The notes under the pieces are model-generated. The model searched no databases, was not told where the DNA came from, and saw only the letters and a list, made by a program, of their open reading frames with translations. 64,000 nucleotides of DNA from Parachlamydia sp. AcF125 (GTDB lineage Bacteria > Chlamydiota > Chlamydiia > Chlamydiales > Parachlamydiaceae): positions 62,001-126,000 of the forward strand of contig NZ_JAEMUD010000001.1 of the NCBI RefSeq assembly GCF_018342475.1. The letters are read 5' to 3'. This document shows, one piece after another, positions 29,019-37,939 of the stretch (position 1 is the stretch's first letter; the number at the start of each line of letters is the position of its first letter). The translations under genes and the position numbers were made by a program.

Positions 29019-29560
29019 GTGCGAATTCCTTTCATCAAAATTGAAACCATTAAACTAAAATACTATCAATTGAACGTATTCAAGAGTTATTCTCCCTGTT
29101 CTAGTGAAAAGGTGCACACGCGATGTGTTCTTTTCAGAGTGGAAGAGAGGAATTTTGGCTTTTAACCAACCTTTTTAGTCGCTTAAAAAGAGTAGACTAT
29201 CAAAGTTTAGGATTTATCACAATGAGTTTTTCTCTCTGAAAGGGAAAAAATTAATTCTTTTATACTTTCGCCCTCTTTTTTCTTTCTAGAAAAGGCTTTT
29301 TACGTCAACTTGAACACCTAATTTATTCCAGCATTAACCTAGGCTTTTCCAGTATGCTTCCTGCAAGGCACCCCTTTTTAAACCCTATTTTTAAGCTGAA
29401 CTAGGGACTTTACAAGTGAAGCTGCAAACTGTTTGGGACGGCATCCCTAACAGGCTTTTTTTCGCGGAAAAAAGTTACCTTTCGGCTAAGTTAAAAAGCT
29501 GAAGAATGGGAGAAAAATTTAAAATTCAGACGGGCAAAGAGCTAAGTTTTACCAAGCTTT
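29019..29560. other. 542-bp upstream region of the ribosomal block
   Basis: No gene found. It must carry the promoter for about 23 genes. Candidate boxes (for example TTGTGA with TAGTCT, about 29194-29222 minus) are weak. Short imperfect inverted repeats occur around 29226-29250. Confidence 0.4.
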
Positions 29561-29833
29561 CTAAACCCCACCGGGAGTTTTCGATTTTTTCTTTGCGGAA
29601 CGAGCTGATTTAGGAGACGCTCGGTTCAACTTGGAAACTTGAATTTTCTTTGCTAAAATGCGCTGCTCTTTTAACGAGGGAGGGATAATTTCCTCTGTTC
29701 GTGACGCGAGTGTGACACAAACCAAAACCGTCATCCAACCTATAAAAATAAACACCGAAAACCACTCGTGGATAAGAAATTTTGCAGAAATTGAGGAGGA
29801 TTTTTTCGAAGAAGGAGATGAAATAGAAATCAT
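29561..29833 (-). CDS. small membrane protein, hypothetical
   Basis: About 90 residues from the ATG at 29833; a GTG at 29842 gives 93. One hydrophobic segment (FLIHEWFSVFIFIGWMTVL then VCVTLAS) is flanked by a Ser/Lys-rich N-terminus and a Lys/Arg-rich tail ending SARSAKKKSKTPGG. The membrane segment and charge pattern make it more believable than the overlapping plus-strand frame. No family recognised and the ribosome-binding site is weak. It lies between the Inc-like gene and rplC. Confidence 0.45.
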   Translation of the reverse strand: MISISSPSSKKSSSISAKFLIHEWFSVFIFIGWMTVLVCVTLASRTEEIIPPSLKEQRILAKKIQVSKLNRASPKSARSAKKKSKTPGGV

Positions 29834-29848
29834 AACAATCACTCATAG

Positions 29849-29871
29849 ACCGGCGAGAATTTCCCGCCGGT
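29849..29871. terminator. GC-rich hairpin downstream of the 436-residue Inc-like gene
   Basis: ACCGGCG / CGCCGGT stem of 7 bp with a 9-nt loop, 20 bp beyond the gene's 3' end. No T-tract, so it may be an attenuator or mRNA 3' stabiliser and not a classical terminator. Confidence 0.35.
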
Positions 29872-29890
29872 TATACAAGCAAGAGATTGC

Positions 29891-31201
29891 TTAAGCCGCA
29901 GCCGCAGCGTGTGACATTTTCTTTTCAGGAATGAACTGCTCCCAAACAGAGTAGTTAACTAATCCCCCCACATTGATCGCGAAGCTAGCACCTAGTAAGA
30001 TGAGTGTGAAAGGCAGACCCACCCAACCAGCAAACAAGAAGACGCTACTCATTACAATAAGTCCTATCTTCGCAACATTTAAAGCAAGAGCTACACCTGC
30101 TTTTATTGCAAACCTGTTGTAGTTATAGGCCTTTACTTTTGTTTTTTCTTTCTTTATTTTCACTAGATTTTCAAAAAGTTCTTTAGTCGTCTCTGCTGCT
30201 TTTATCGCCTCTTCACTAGCTGGTTCCTGCTCGCCTTCTCGAGTTACAGCAAATTCAGCTTGGGCCAATTTAAGCAAGTCGACACGCGCCTTCCAAATCT
30301 CGGATTTTTTCTTGCCTACAGCTAACAACCGATGCTCCTCTGCGCTTAGTTTAGGCTTTTTACCAAATGTCGTATCTGTCTCTTCTGCAGGTGCTTCTGC
30401 AGCCTCATCAGCAGCTTCTCTAGCCTCTTCTTTGCTCACTGCTAAATTTTTGTATTTTGTTATTTTCTTTTCATAATCATCCTGAAGGTCTTTGAGCGCC
30501 GTCTTCTTTGCGGAATCTGCTTCTTTTAACCAAGCTTTAACATCTTTCCACTTTTCCAATTTACTTTCATTTTTTTGACGTTTTGTAACTCCTGAATATA
30601 CCTCATATCCTTTAACACCCGCAGAAAACGCAATCCCAGCAACGGCCATCGCATCTTTAACAAGGCCAAAAACGGGAACTGCATTCAGTCCTTTACATGT
30701 AAAATTGAGGACCTTAAGGCCTTTTCCTGAGATTCTAGCCACAAACTCAAAAACTTCCATACCGCTGGCTACAGTGAAAAGCGCACTGGAAGCGACTTTA
30801 GCAGCTGTCACCCAAGCGGCATCTTCGCCATAAGGCTTAGTTGCTTTTTGCGCCAATCGGGCTAATTCTCCACTGTTATCCAAAACTTCGGTTAAGTTTA
30901 AAAATTTCTTAACACTTTTGACTAAGGTAGCAACCTCAGTTAGCCTATTAAACTGTGCTTTTGCCAAAGTAGCAATCACTAACACTGTAAACTCTAATCC
31001 GGAGGCTGCCGTGCTTACAGCACTGCTCAAGCCCTGCTTTTGCTTGATAAGCTCGCTTGGAAACTTCACAACAAATGCAGTTCCTTTAAGTAACTTTAGC
31101 AAACCCTCTTTCACATTCAAGTGTTTTTTTGAATCATCGCTACCACTTGTGGGAAATTGAGTATGAGTTCTAGTAGAGGAAGACAAATATACATTAGACA
31201 T
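29891..31201 (-). CDS. Inc-like membrane protein in the Cap1/CT529 region
   Basis: 436 residues, no signal peptide. The Ala/Val-rich N-terminal half has several amphipathic or hydrophobic helices (about 62-80, 135-156, 172-195). A charged, helical Lys/Glu/Ala segment (about 205-355) is probably coiled coil. Near the C-terminus a bilobed hydrophobic hairpin (about 365-416) ends in a His-Ala tail. Paired hydrophobic lobes are the hallmark of chlamydial inclusion membrane (Inc) proteins secreted by the type III system. The gene lies between fmt and rplC, where C. trachomatis has CT529/Cap1. Homology cannot be claimed by eye, so function is inferred from topology and position. Confidence 0.65.
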   Translation of the reverse strand: MSNVYLSSSTRTHTQFPTSGSDDSKKHLNVKEGLLKLLKGTAFVVKFPSELIKQKQGLSSAVSTAASGLEFTVLVIATLAKAQFNRLTEVATLVKSVKKFLNLTEVLDNSGELARLAQKATKPYGEDAAWVTAAKVASSALFTVASGMEVFEFVARISGKGLKVLNFTCKGLNAVPVFGLVKDAMAVAGIAFSAGVKGYEVYSGVTKRQKNESKLEKWKDVKAWLKEADSAKKTALKDLQDDYEKKITKYKNLAVSKEEAREAADEAAEAPAEETDTTFGKKPKLSAEEHRLLAVGKKKSEIWKARVDLLKLAQAEFAVTREGEQEPASEEAIKAAETTKELFENLVKIKKEKTKVKAYNYNRFAIKAGVALALNVAKIGLIVMSSVFLFAGWVGLPFTLILLGASFAINVGGLVNYSVWEQFIPEKKMSHAAAAA

Positions 31202-31500
31202 ATTTACACCTTATTTTTGATGTTTAAAACTTAAATTCCAGAAGCAGAATTTTCATCCAATTCAAATTGAGCAGCATCCTTAAAAAGCCCTATTTCGACT
31301 CGGTTTTAGGTTCTCAACCCGATCAATAAGCACGATTGATTTTGCTATACCTCTCACCGACTATCCTAGCTAAACACGCCAACGGTGTTTGCATTTCTAG
31401 CATCGTCCACATAAATGGTGATGTTTAACATGTTTACATATACGATGAGCTTTTTATCGTAAAGAAAAAAAGCTTATCTGTAAACAAATAAAACAATTTT
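31202..31500. other. 299-bp gap between the two Inc-like genes
   Basis: No gene seen. Probably the promoter region of the 436-residue protein; no confident boxes. Confidence 0.4.
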
Positions 31501-32247
31501 TCAGCAGCCATTCATGGCTGAATGATATAAGTAAGTTTGATCGTTTCTATAAAAAAAATCAAATAGTCCTTTTAAGCAGCTTGTCATGCTTGCTACACAA
31601 CCAATTGCGAAAGCCATTCCAGCAGACCCTCCTAGCAAGACCAAAGCCCCTGCAAAAAGATAAGAGAAGCAAATAAAAATTCCCATACCTGCTGAAACCC
31701 TCATTCTGAATGCAACCTGGCGTGCATCCCCCCTGCTTGATTTAGCAAGCTCGGAGGCCTCAAAAAAAAGGTCTACGTAATATTGAAGGGAGAGAAGATC
31801 TCCAAACATGAAAAATCCTCGCCCTGCAGCCGTGAGCAAAGTAACTGCGCCAGAAAGGCCTTGATAGCTAAGTCTACATATTCCACTTGCAATTCCGCAC
31901 CCTCCAGCCCCTACAGCTGAAAGTCCACCTAAAAATGAAAAACACGTGGTTTGATGCTGAATAAATTTAAGGCGGGCATAAAACCTCTGTAAAGGTTGGG
32001 GAATGGAGCCCATCGTTTCTCTTTTTTTTTCCCTATATAATTTAATCCGTCCCCTTAATCCATCCCACAGGAATAATTTTGATCCATACCCCACGTACCA
32101 GCATCCTTGAAGAGTGGAAAAAAAGCGCCCTCCTAATTTAACAATTTTTTGGATTAGAATAACGGCTTCTTTAACGGCAGGTTCATGGGGTGCACAAAGG
32201 CAAGGAAAAGTCTTAAAAAGGAGTGCTGGGATAGACATTGAGGTCAT
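31501..32247 (-). CDS. hydrophobic membrane protein downstream of fmt (possible Inc)
   Basis: 248 residues with hydrophobic, Gly/Ala-rich regions at about 101-127, 132-155 and 184-225, the last forming a bilobed pair. Cys is unusually common (Cys-Leu-Cys near residue 16-18, Cys-Gly-Cys-type spacing in the first hydrophobic part). No signal peptide. The start lies 8 bp after the fmt stop, so it is probably co-transcribed with fmt. This is the exact slot held by CT529/Cap1 in C. trachomatis, directly downstream of fmt. Function unknown. Confidence 0.65.
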   Translation of the reverse strand: MTSMSIPALLFKTFPCLCAPHEPAVKEAVILIQKIVKLGGRFFSTLQGCWYVGYGSKLFLWDGLRGRIKLYREKKRETMGSIPQPLQRFYARLKFIQHQTTCFSFLGGLSAVGAGGCGIASGICRLSYQGLSGAVTLLTAAGRGFFMFGDLLSLQYYVDLFFEASELAKSSRGDARQVAFRMRVSAGMGIFICFSYLFAGALVLLGGSAGMAFAIGCVASMTSCLKGLFDFFYRNDQTYLYHSAMNGC

Positions 32248-32254
32248 AGCATAC

Positions 32255-33199
32255 CTACTTTACTAAAGAAAACATTTGCCTTGGAATTCCTCTTATCAGC
32301 TCTTCAGCCTTCATCACATTTTTCCCCTCAAGTTGAAGAGTGACAATTTGAAGCGCCCCTTCACCACACCCTACAATCAATCCCTCTTTTCCATAACGGA
32401 GAATTTCGCCTGGCTGATACTCACTTGAAGAGACTACTTGACTTTTTAAAACTTTTAACCGTTTTTTTTGTTGTTTCACTTCGACATAACACCAAGCCCC
32501 TGGATCTGGCGTAACAGCACGCACAAGGTGATGAACATGTAAAGCGGGGCGGTTCCAATCGATATAACAATCTTCAAGCTCTATCTTAGGGGCAAAGGTA
32601 GCTTCTGCATGATTTTGAGGATGGCGCTGACTTGTCCCCTCCTCAATCTCGTGGATCACTTCAAGCAGAATATGGGAGCCGATTTGACATAACCTTTGTT
32701 CGACCTCGGGAAAAGATTGATTTTCATCGATTAGAATAGAGGCCTTTTTAATCACGTCGCCAGCGTCCATTTTTTTAACCATATGCATAATAGTCACGCC
32801 AATTTCCATTTCCCCATTCATAATCGCGCGTTGAATAGGCGCGGCTCCGCGGTATTTTGGAAGTAGGCTGGCATGCAAATTGATACACCCCATTCTGGGC
32901 ATGTCTAAAAGGTGCTGTTTGATAATTTCCCCATAAGCGACCACTACAAACAAGCCAGCTTCAAAGGCCGCTAGGGTAGCTGCAAATTCGGGAGCAGAAA
33001 CTAATTCTGGCTGGAAGCAAGGAAGAGGAGGCTCTTGCATTAAAGCCACTTGCTTCACCGGGGTTGGCACTAATTGCTTAGACCTGCCCTGGGCGCGATC
33101 TGGCTTAGTAATAACAGCCAGAACTTGGATATTGTGTTTTAAAAGATCGCTTAGAACGTCTGCAGCAAATTGCGGCGTTCCAAAGAAAACAACTTTCAT
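32255..33199 (-). CDS. fmt: methionyl-tRNA formyltransferase
   Basis: Formylates initiator Met-tRNA with 10-formyl-tetrahydrofolate. N-terminal MKVVFFGTPQFAADVL, catalytic region INLHASLLPKYRGAAPIQ with Asn/His, the DAGDVI loop, and a C-terminal OB-like domain. 314 residues from the ATG at 33199; the longer frame starts at a GTG three codons earlier, but AAAGGTG sits properly before the ATG. The usual partner def is not adjacent. Follows lpxA, as in Chlamydia. Confidence 0.96.
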   Translation of the reverse strand: MKVVFFGTPQFAADVLSDLLKHNIQVLAVITKPDRAQGRSKQLVPTPVKQVALMQEPPLPCFQPELVSAPEFAATLAAFEAGLFVVVAYGEIIKQHLLDMPRMGCINLHASLLPKYRGAAPIQRAIMNGEMEIGVTIMHMVKKMDAGDVIKKASILIDENQSFPEVEQRLCQIGSHILLEVIHEIEEGTSQRHPQNHAEATFAPKIELEDCYIDWNRPALHVHHLVRAVTPDPGAWCYVEVKQQKKRLKVLKSQVVSSSEYQPGEILRYGKEGLIVGCGEGALQIVTLQLEGKNVMKAEELIRGIPRQMFSLVK

Positions 33200-33302
33200 A
33201 GCGGGCACCTTTACTGGGTAAAACTAGAGAATGGGCTAGAAAAGCGACAAATCAATGCAAATTTTGCGCTTGTGTCAATCGTATTTCGATAAACATCCAG
33301 CT

Positions 33303-34148
33303 TTACGGAGAGACGAGCTCAGACACTTGCTCTTCTTCTTCCAATTCATCCGAATTAGATATTCCTTGCAGGCCCATTAAACCTCTTTTGGAACAGCGGC
33401 AAAAGTCTATCCAGTGGCGAACTTCGGGCAAAGGCTCTAATTCTCGCTCCATGATCTCTAAGGCCTCATCCAACCGTAATTTGGAGCGGTACATTAATTT
33501 GAAAGCTTTACTTAACTCGCGACGCGTATTTAATGGAAATCCATGCCTTTTAAGCCCAACTAGGTTCAAACCCCCAAATTTAAAGGGAATGCCCGCCCCA
33601 ATTGTGTAAGGAGGGATGTCGTGCGTGACGCGACTCATTCCACCTACCATGGCATAAGCTCCAATTCTTACAAATTGATGGATCGGGGTAAATCCTGCAA
33701 TAATGGCATAATCCTCTAGAATAACATGCCCTGCTAACGTAGCATTATTACTCATAATCACTTTTTTACCTAAAACACAATTGTGGGCGATATGACAATA
33801 GGCCATAATCAAACATTCATCTCCCACTTCTACCGCCGAATTTTCTTGGCAAGACGAATTGATCGTCACAAACTCACGAATCTCGCAGTTTTTTCCAATC
33901 TTAACGAAAGTTTTTTCCCCCCGAAACTTAAGATCTTGGGTCTTCGTCCCGATGCTTGCATAGGGGTAAATTTTAGTTCCAGCGCCAATGGTGGTGTTCC
34001 CTTCTATATAGGCACCCGACATAATCACCACATCATCTTCTAGGGTGACCGTGCTTTTTATAACGGCAAACGGCTCTATTGTGACGTTTTTGCCAATAGT
34101 TGCCCCTGGCTCTATAATGGCTGCTGGGTGAATTTTAGATTGACTCAT
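33303..34148 (-). CDS. lpxA: UDP-N-acetylglucosamine acyltransferase LpxA
   Basis: First committed step of lipid A synthesis. 281 residues, as long as the C. trachomatis enzyme. Left-handed beta-helix of hexapeptide repeats from residue 7 (IHPAAIIEPGATIGKNVTIE). The catalytic His is in the CHIAHNCVLG stretch, with HVILEDYAIIAGFTPIHQF after it. A helical C-terminal domain follows. A 50-bp gap separates it from fabZ. Substrate chain length cannot be read from the sequence. Confidence 0.95.
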   Translation of the reverse strand: MSQSKIHPAAIIEPGATIGKNVTIEPFAVIKSTVTLEDDVVIMSGAYIEGNTTIGAGTKIYPYASIGTKTQDLKFRGEKTFVKIGKNCEIREFVTINSSCQENSAVEVGDECLIMAYCHIAHNCVLGKKVIMSNNATLAGHVILEDYAIIAGFTPIHQFVRIGAYAMVGGMSRVTHDIPPYTIGAGIPFKFGGLNLVGLKRHGFPLNTRRELSKAFKLMYRSKLRLDEALEIMERELEPLPEVRHWIDFCRCSKRGLMGLQGISNSDELEEEEQVSELVSP

Positions 34149-34198
34149 GCTTAATGGAATCTCAGTCTTTAGTTTTAGTGACGTTACTTTTATAATTT

Positions 34199-34672
34199 TT
34201 AAATTTGGCTTTTAGGAACTAAAGCAAAACCAATTTCAGCTTCGACGGCAACCTTATGGTTGACAAAGGCTGTTGCTTTAATTTTCCCTCCCTTTTTACT
34301 AAACAGTTGTCCTTCTCCTTTTAAGATAAGAACGTCTCCGGGACGCACAGGATGACGAAATTTAGCTTGGTTGACATTCATGAGAACAGCGATTTTTTCT
34401 ATTTCACTTTCCCCTTTTAAATAAACTAAAATCCCCCCCGCTTGTGCAAGAGCTTCAAGGATTAACACTCCAGGCATGATCGGCGCTCCAGGAAAATGAC
34501 CTTGAAAAAATGATTCGTTAAAGGTAATGTTTTTTTGGCCTAAAATATACCCCTTTTCTAAATCCATCTCAATAATTCTGTCAACCAACAAAAAAGGATA
34601 ACGATGAGGTAAAATTTTAAGGATATTTTTAATATCAAAGATTACAGGCATCTCGCTAGAGTCAGGAGTCAT
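34199..34672 (-). CDS. fabZ: 3-hydroxyacyl-ACP dehydratase FabZ
   Basis: 157 residues, hot-dog fold. ILPHRYPFLLVDRIIE, then the active-site GHFPGAPIMPGVLILEALAQ, with catalytic His59 and Glu73. Dehydrates 3-hydroxyacyl-ACP, which is also the lipid A acyl donor, so it sits at a branch point beside lpxA and lpxC. Its ATG overlaps the lpxC stop (ATGA). Confidence 0.96.
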   Translation of the reverse strand: MTPDSSEMPVIFDIKNILKILPHRYPFLLVDRIIEMDLEKGYILGQKNITFNESFFQGHFPGAPIMPGVLILEALAQAGGILVYLKGESEIEKIAVLMNVNQAKFRHPVRPGDVLILKGEGQLFSKKGGKIKATAFVNHKVAVEAEIGFALVPKSQI

Positions 34673-35553
34673 GAGGGTTTCTCCGTTGTAATAGAGTGTA
34701 AGAGTTTTTTCGCGAAGGCAAAATTGGAGGCATGTCCCGAGCGGATAGCAATAACATGCGCCAAAAAATCGAAGCCGACAAGAGAAAAATCCCCAATCAT
34801 ATCTAATATCTTATGTCGAACCATTTCGTTGGGGAAGAATAAGCCACCTTTGCTTAAAACTGCACCATCTTTGATAGTGACCCCATTGTTTAAACTTGCT
34901 CCTTGAATTAACCCTTTGTCCATGAGCATCGCAACCTCTTGGTAAAGAGAAAATGTACGACAAGGGGCAATTTCATTTTTAAAGCTTTCTGACGTGACTC
35001 TCAACGAGTGAAATTGAGCTTGTAAAACAGTGGAAGTCGGATAACTTAAGGTATAGCTGATGCGGTATTCATCTGCAGGAAGAGCCACTAAATGGATTTC
35101 TCCTTCAGACCAATAAACGGGTTCTTTTATTTTAATCACGGGAACAATCCCTTCCTGCTCTTCAATCCCCGCTTCTTCAATCATTTCTACAAATACGTCT
35201 GAACTTCCATTTCCTACGGGAGGTTCAATACTCGTGATTTCGATGCATAAGTTAGAAATTTCATAAGCGCGAATTGCTGCTAAAACATGCTCCACCGTAT
35301 GAATACGCACTGGACCGATCCCTAAAGTGGTACTTCGATTCGTATCACATACATATTCGACAGTGGCAGGGATAAGAGGCTGGCTTGGAAGATCCACTCG
35401 TTTAAAAACAATGCCAGTTCCTTCTTTAGCAGGACAAAATTGAAGCGAAACTTCTTTTCCTGTATGAATGCCGATCCCTGAAAAAGAGACGCTTTTTTTA
35501 AGAGTGCGCTGCTGTCGACATATTTTTTCTAGATCCGCATTAAAAGCATTCAC
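34669..35553 (-). CDS. lpxC: UDP-3-O-acyl-N-acetylglucosamine deacetylase LpxC
   Basis: Zinc deacetylase, second lipid A step. 294 residues. The active site is complete: Glu88-His89 (HTVEHVLAA), His247 and Asp251 (RHKILDMIGD), His274 (SGHASNF), equivalent to E. coli Glu78, His79, His238, Asp242 and His265. The start is a GTG at 35553; no in-frame ATG exists at the N-terminus before the conserved core. An AAGGAA lies about 15 nt upstream, and an 8-codon out-of-frame ATG reading (MKEQVRFV) overlaps the start region. Overlaps fabZ by 4 bp. Confidence 0.95.
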   Translation of the reverse strand: MNAFNADLEKICRQQRTLKKSVSFSGIGIHTGKEVSLQFCPAKEGTGIVFKRVDLPSQPLIPATVEYVCDTNRSTTLGIGPVRIHTVEHVLAAIRAYEISNLCIEITSIEPPVGNGSSDVFVEMIEEAGIEEQEGIVPVIKIKEPVYWSEGEIHLVALPADEYRISYTLSYPTSTVLQAQFHSLRVTSESFKNEIAPCRTFSLYQEVAMLMDKGLIQGASLNNGVTIKDGAVLSKGGLFFPNEMVRHKILDMIGDFSLVGFDFLAHVIAIRSGHASNFAFAKKLLHSITTEKPS

Positions 35554-35683
35554 ACGAATCGAACCTGTTCCTTCATATTAACCTATTTCATAATGGAGGT
35601 TAGGATAATTAAATGCTTTTGTTTTAATCAAGAGAAAACCGTAAAGATTGCCGTTTAGCAACATAACAAATTATCGCAGACTT

Positions 35684-37417
35684 TCAAGAAAGATGGCGAT
35701 GTTTATATTCATAAATACCTAAACATAATAAAACGAAAAAACAAAAGCCAATAATGAGTTTGTCTCCCAACAAGGTATATAAGGTGCGATAGTGATAAGT
35801 GGGAACGTGCACAAGAATTGAATCAGAAAATTCTTCTATTTCTGCTAAGGTATTCCCCAATTTGCCCGTTAGCCGACCTAAGCTATCAAGCGACCCGGTG
35901 ACGCCCGTATTGCACGCTCTGATTAAAGGAACCCCATTCTCGACGGTTCTTAACCGAGCATGATCGAAATGTTGTTGAGGTAAGCGAGAAGAGGGGAACC
36001 AAGCATCGCTTGTTAAATTGACTAAAAGGTTTGCCCCAAGTTGCCTATTTTCGCGTGTGAGATACCCAAACGTCTCTTCATAGCATATACAAACCCCAAA
36101 AGAAAGTTTATTCGCTGTTAAAATTTTGGCTTCTAGCCCTTCTTTGAAAGAGCCATTCACTCCATACCGAGCGGCCAACTCCCTGCAAAAAGCGAAAGGA
36201 ATGTATTCTCCCATAGGAACTAGAATGCGCTTTGCATACCGCTCAGCCCGCCGAGGTTTTTCACTTGAAAGAAGCTGGCGCATCGGTTGAAAAAAAAGAG
36301 CTGCGCTATAATATTCTCTTCCATTTTGCGTCTCTTCTACGTCTTCTAAGCCAACGACCATATTGCTATTAAAATAATTGCTTAATGCTTGCGTCCAAAA
36401 TGCATTATTTACAAACCATTTTGGGCCTTGATCGGTCAATAATTGAGTCGCAAAAGGTAATCCTAAAGGAGGAAGAAACCTTATACTCTCTTTTCCTAGA
36501 ATTTCTTCAAACGATTTTGCCACTTTTTCATAGGGATAAACAAAGCTATAGGTGCCAAAGGGGACCAGAAATTCAGGTAAGGCAATTAAATCGACAGAAT
36601 TTCCTGAATGTTTCTTGGTAATTTTTAGAATGTGCGTCCATTTTTGCATCACACAAGCGACAAAATCATCTGGATTTTTCCAATCGAAAGTCAACTCAAC
36701 AGGGAAAGCAGGCTGAACTAAAATAGCAGAAAAATAAGGGCTTTTATTCTCCCTTAGGGCAAGCCGGTGCTCTTCTTCCATCCAATATTCATGCAAAAGA
36801 ATGTGTGCATACCCATAAGCATAGGGAAGTAAAGCTGCTACCATCCAAAGGGCATAAGAAAGGGGAGCTTTGAGCAGCCAAGCCCTAAGACCGAGCAAAT
36901 TTACAAGCAAAACCCAAAAAGAAAGCCCAAAAACGCCCCAAAGAGAGGCCAGCTGAAGAGAAAAGATGTTTCCAGTTAAGATAAGCCCGGAGGGATTCCA
37001 GGAAAAACCCGATAAAATAAATAACCTAGACCACTCTAAAACAACCCAAGCAGAAGGAATGGCAATAATCCCAATAAGAGAGCGCAAACGACAGGGAGTC
37101 ATTAGGATCCCCACCCACCCAAATTGCACGCCTAATATCAAAGACATGCCCACATAAACAATATAAATATAGGCATAGGGATGGGAAATAAACCAAGAAA
37201 GCTGTACAAGTTGCACCGCAAAATACCAGGCGCCCGCCACTAAAAAACGGGATAAAGGGCGAGAATAGGAAATCACCACCCGCCCTATCAAGGCGTATCC
37301 CATCAAAGCTGCCAAGGCTCCAAGAGACGAGCTCCATGCAGGCTGCCCAAAAGCCACAATAAAAAAAGCTACAACAGCTAAAACAAATCGGTACCCATTA
37401 TTTAAGTCTGTCAACAT
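35684..37417 (-). CDS. lnt: apolipoprotein N-acyltransferase Lnt
   Basis: Last step of lipoprotein maturation, in the inner membrane. About seven hydrophobic segments in the first 205 residues and one at the C-terminus (about 550-570). Between them lies a periplasmic nitrilase domain with catalytic Glu (LIALPEF) and Cys (VCICYEETFGY) and a Lys expected in between. 577 residues, a little longer than the 510-540 typical of proteobacteria. Position next to lpxC matches the C. trachomatis gene formerly called cutE. Confidence 0.93.
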   Translation of the reverse strand: MLTDLNNGYRFVLAVVAFFIVAFGQPAWSSSLGALAALMGYALIGRVVISYSRPLSRFLVAGAWYFAVQLVQLSWFISHPYAYIYIVYVGMSLILGVQFGWVGILMTPCRLRSLIGIIAIPSAWVVLEWSRLFILSGFSWNPSGLILTGNIFSLQLASLWGVFGLSFWVLLVNLLGLRAWLLKAPLSYALWMVAALLPYAYGYAHILLHEYWMEEEHRLALRENKSPYFSAILVQPAFPVELTFDWKNPDDFVACVMQKWTHILKITKKHSGNSVDLIALPEFLVPFGTYSFVYPYEKVAKSFEEILGKESIRFLPPLGLPFATQLLTDQGPKWFVNNAFWTQALSNYFNSNMVVGLEDVEETQNGREYYSAALFFQPMRQLLSSEKPRRAERYAKRILVPMGEYIPFAFCRELAARYGVNGSFKEGLEAKILTANKLSFGVCICYEETFGYLTRENRQLGANLLVNLTSDAWFPSSRLPQQHFDHARLRTVENGVPLIRACNTGVTGSLDSLGRLTGKLGNTLAEIEEFSDSILVHVPTYHYRTLYTLLGDKLIIGFCFFVLLCLGIYEYKHRHLS

Positions 37418-37649
37418 TCAGTTGTTCCATGCTATTTTTTTAAGCGTCCAGCTTGAAAGCAGAAATGGATGCACGGCATCCCCTAATACCCCTATCTTCC
37501 TAAGCCACAAGAGAAAACATACCATATGTTTTCAAATATCCCAAGATTTTTCAAAAGCTTTTCCCTTTGTAAGGGATAAGGTATTAGGCTTGCCATAACT
37601 CTCCTCTGGGGAAAATAAGGCCTCCCTCACAAAACTGCGAGGCCCGGGT

Positions 37650-37682
37650 TCTCTATCCAATCTCTATCCAATCTCTATCCAA
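37650..37682. repeat. 3 x 11-bp tandem repeat
   Basis: Unit TCTCTATCCAA, three identical head-to-tail copies, non-coding, 260 bp before the methyltransferase gene. A likely slippage-generated array; a regulatory role is not shown. Confidence 0.85.
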
Positions 37683-37879
37683 TCGCTAAACAAATTCCTG
37701 CTAACACTTCTAAAAGTTCTACCAGGTGGGGGAACCGCGGACCCAAATTTACCGAACCTCAAAATACTTTAAATGGCAGCTAAATAGGCCTTACCCTTTT
37801 TTAGATGTATGCTCCTTCAGCTTTTTTTTCCTATCTTTTTAATTCAGCTCCCTATTTTGGTCCTTGGATGAGCGAATGA

Positions 37880-37908
37880 TTGCAATTGATTGGAAAATGG
37901 AGTATAAT
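37880..37908 (+). promoter_or_regulatory. promoter of the RsmB-type methyltransferase gene
   Basis: TTGCAA (37880-37885), exactly 17-bp spacer, perfect TATAAT (37903-37908), 32 bp before the ATG. No Shine-Dalgarno is evident in the short leader. Confidence 0.65.
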
Positions 37909-37939
37909 TTTTACTTTTTAAATCTCAACTTTTTAAATT

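Larger units (their letters stand above)
37418..37939. other. 522-bp gap between divergent lnt and rsmB-type genes
   Basis: No gene. Contains three perfect copies of the 11-bp unit TCTCTATCCAA (37650-37682) and a good promoter for the rightward gene (37880-37908). Confidence 0.6.

Noticed and set aside
29658-29894. 78-residue plus-strand frame opposite the small membrane protein
   Set aside because: No recognisable product or ribosome-binding site. The minus-strand frame has a membrane segment with a sensible charge pattern.
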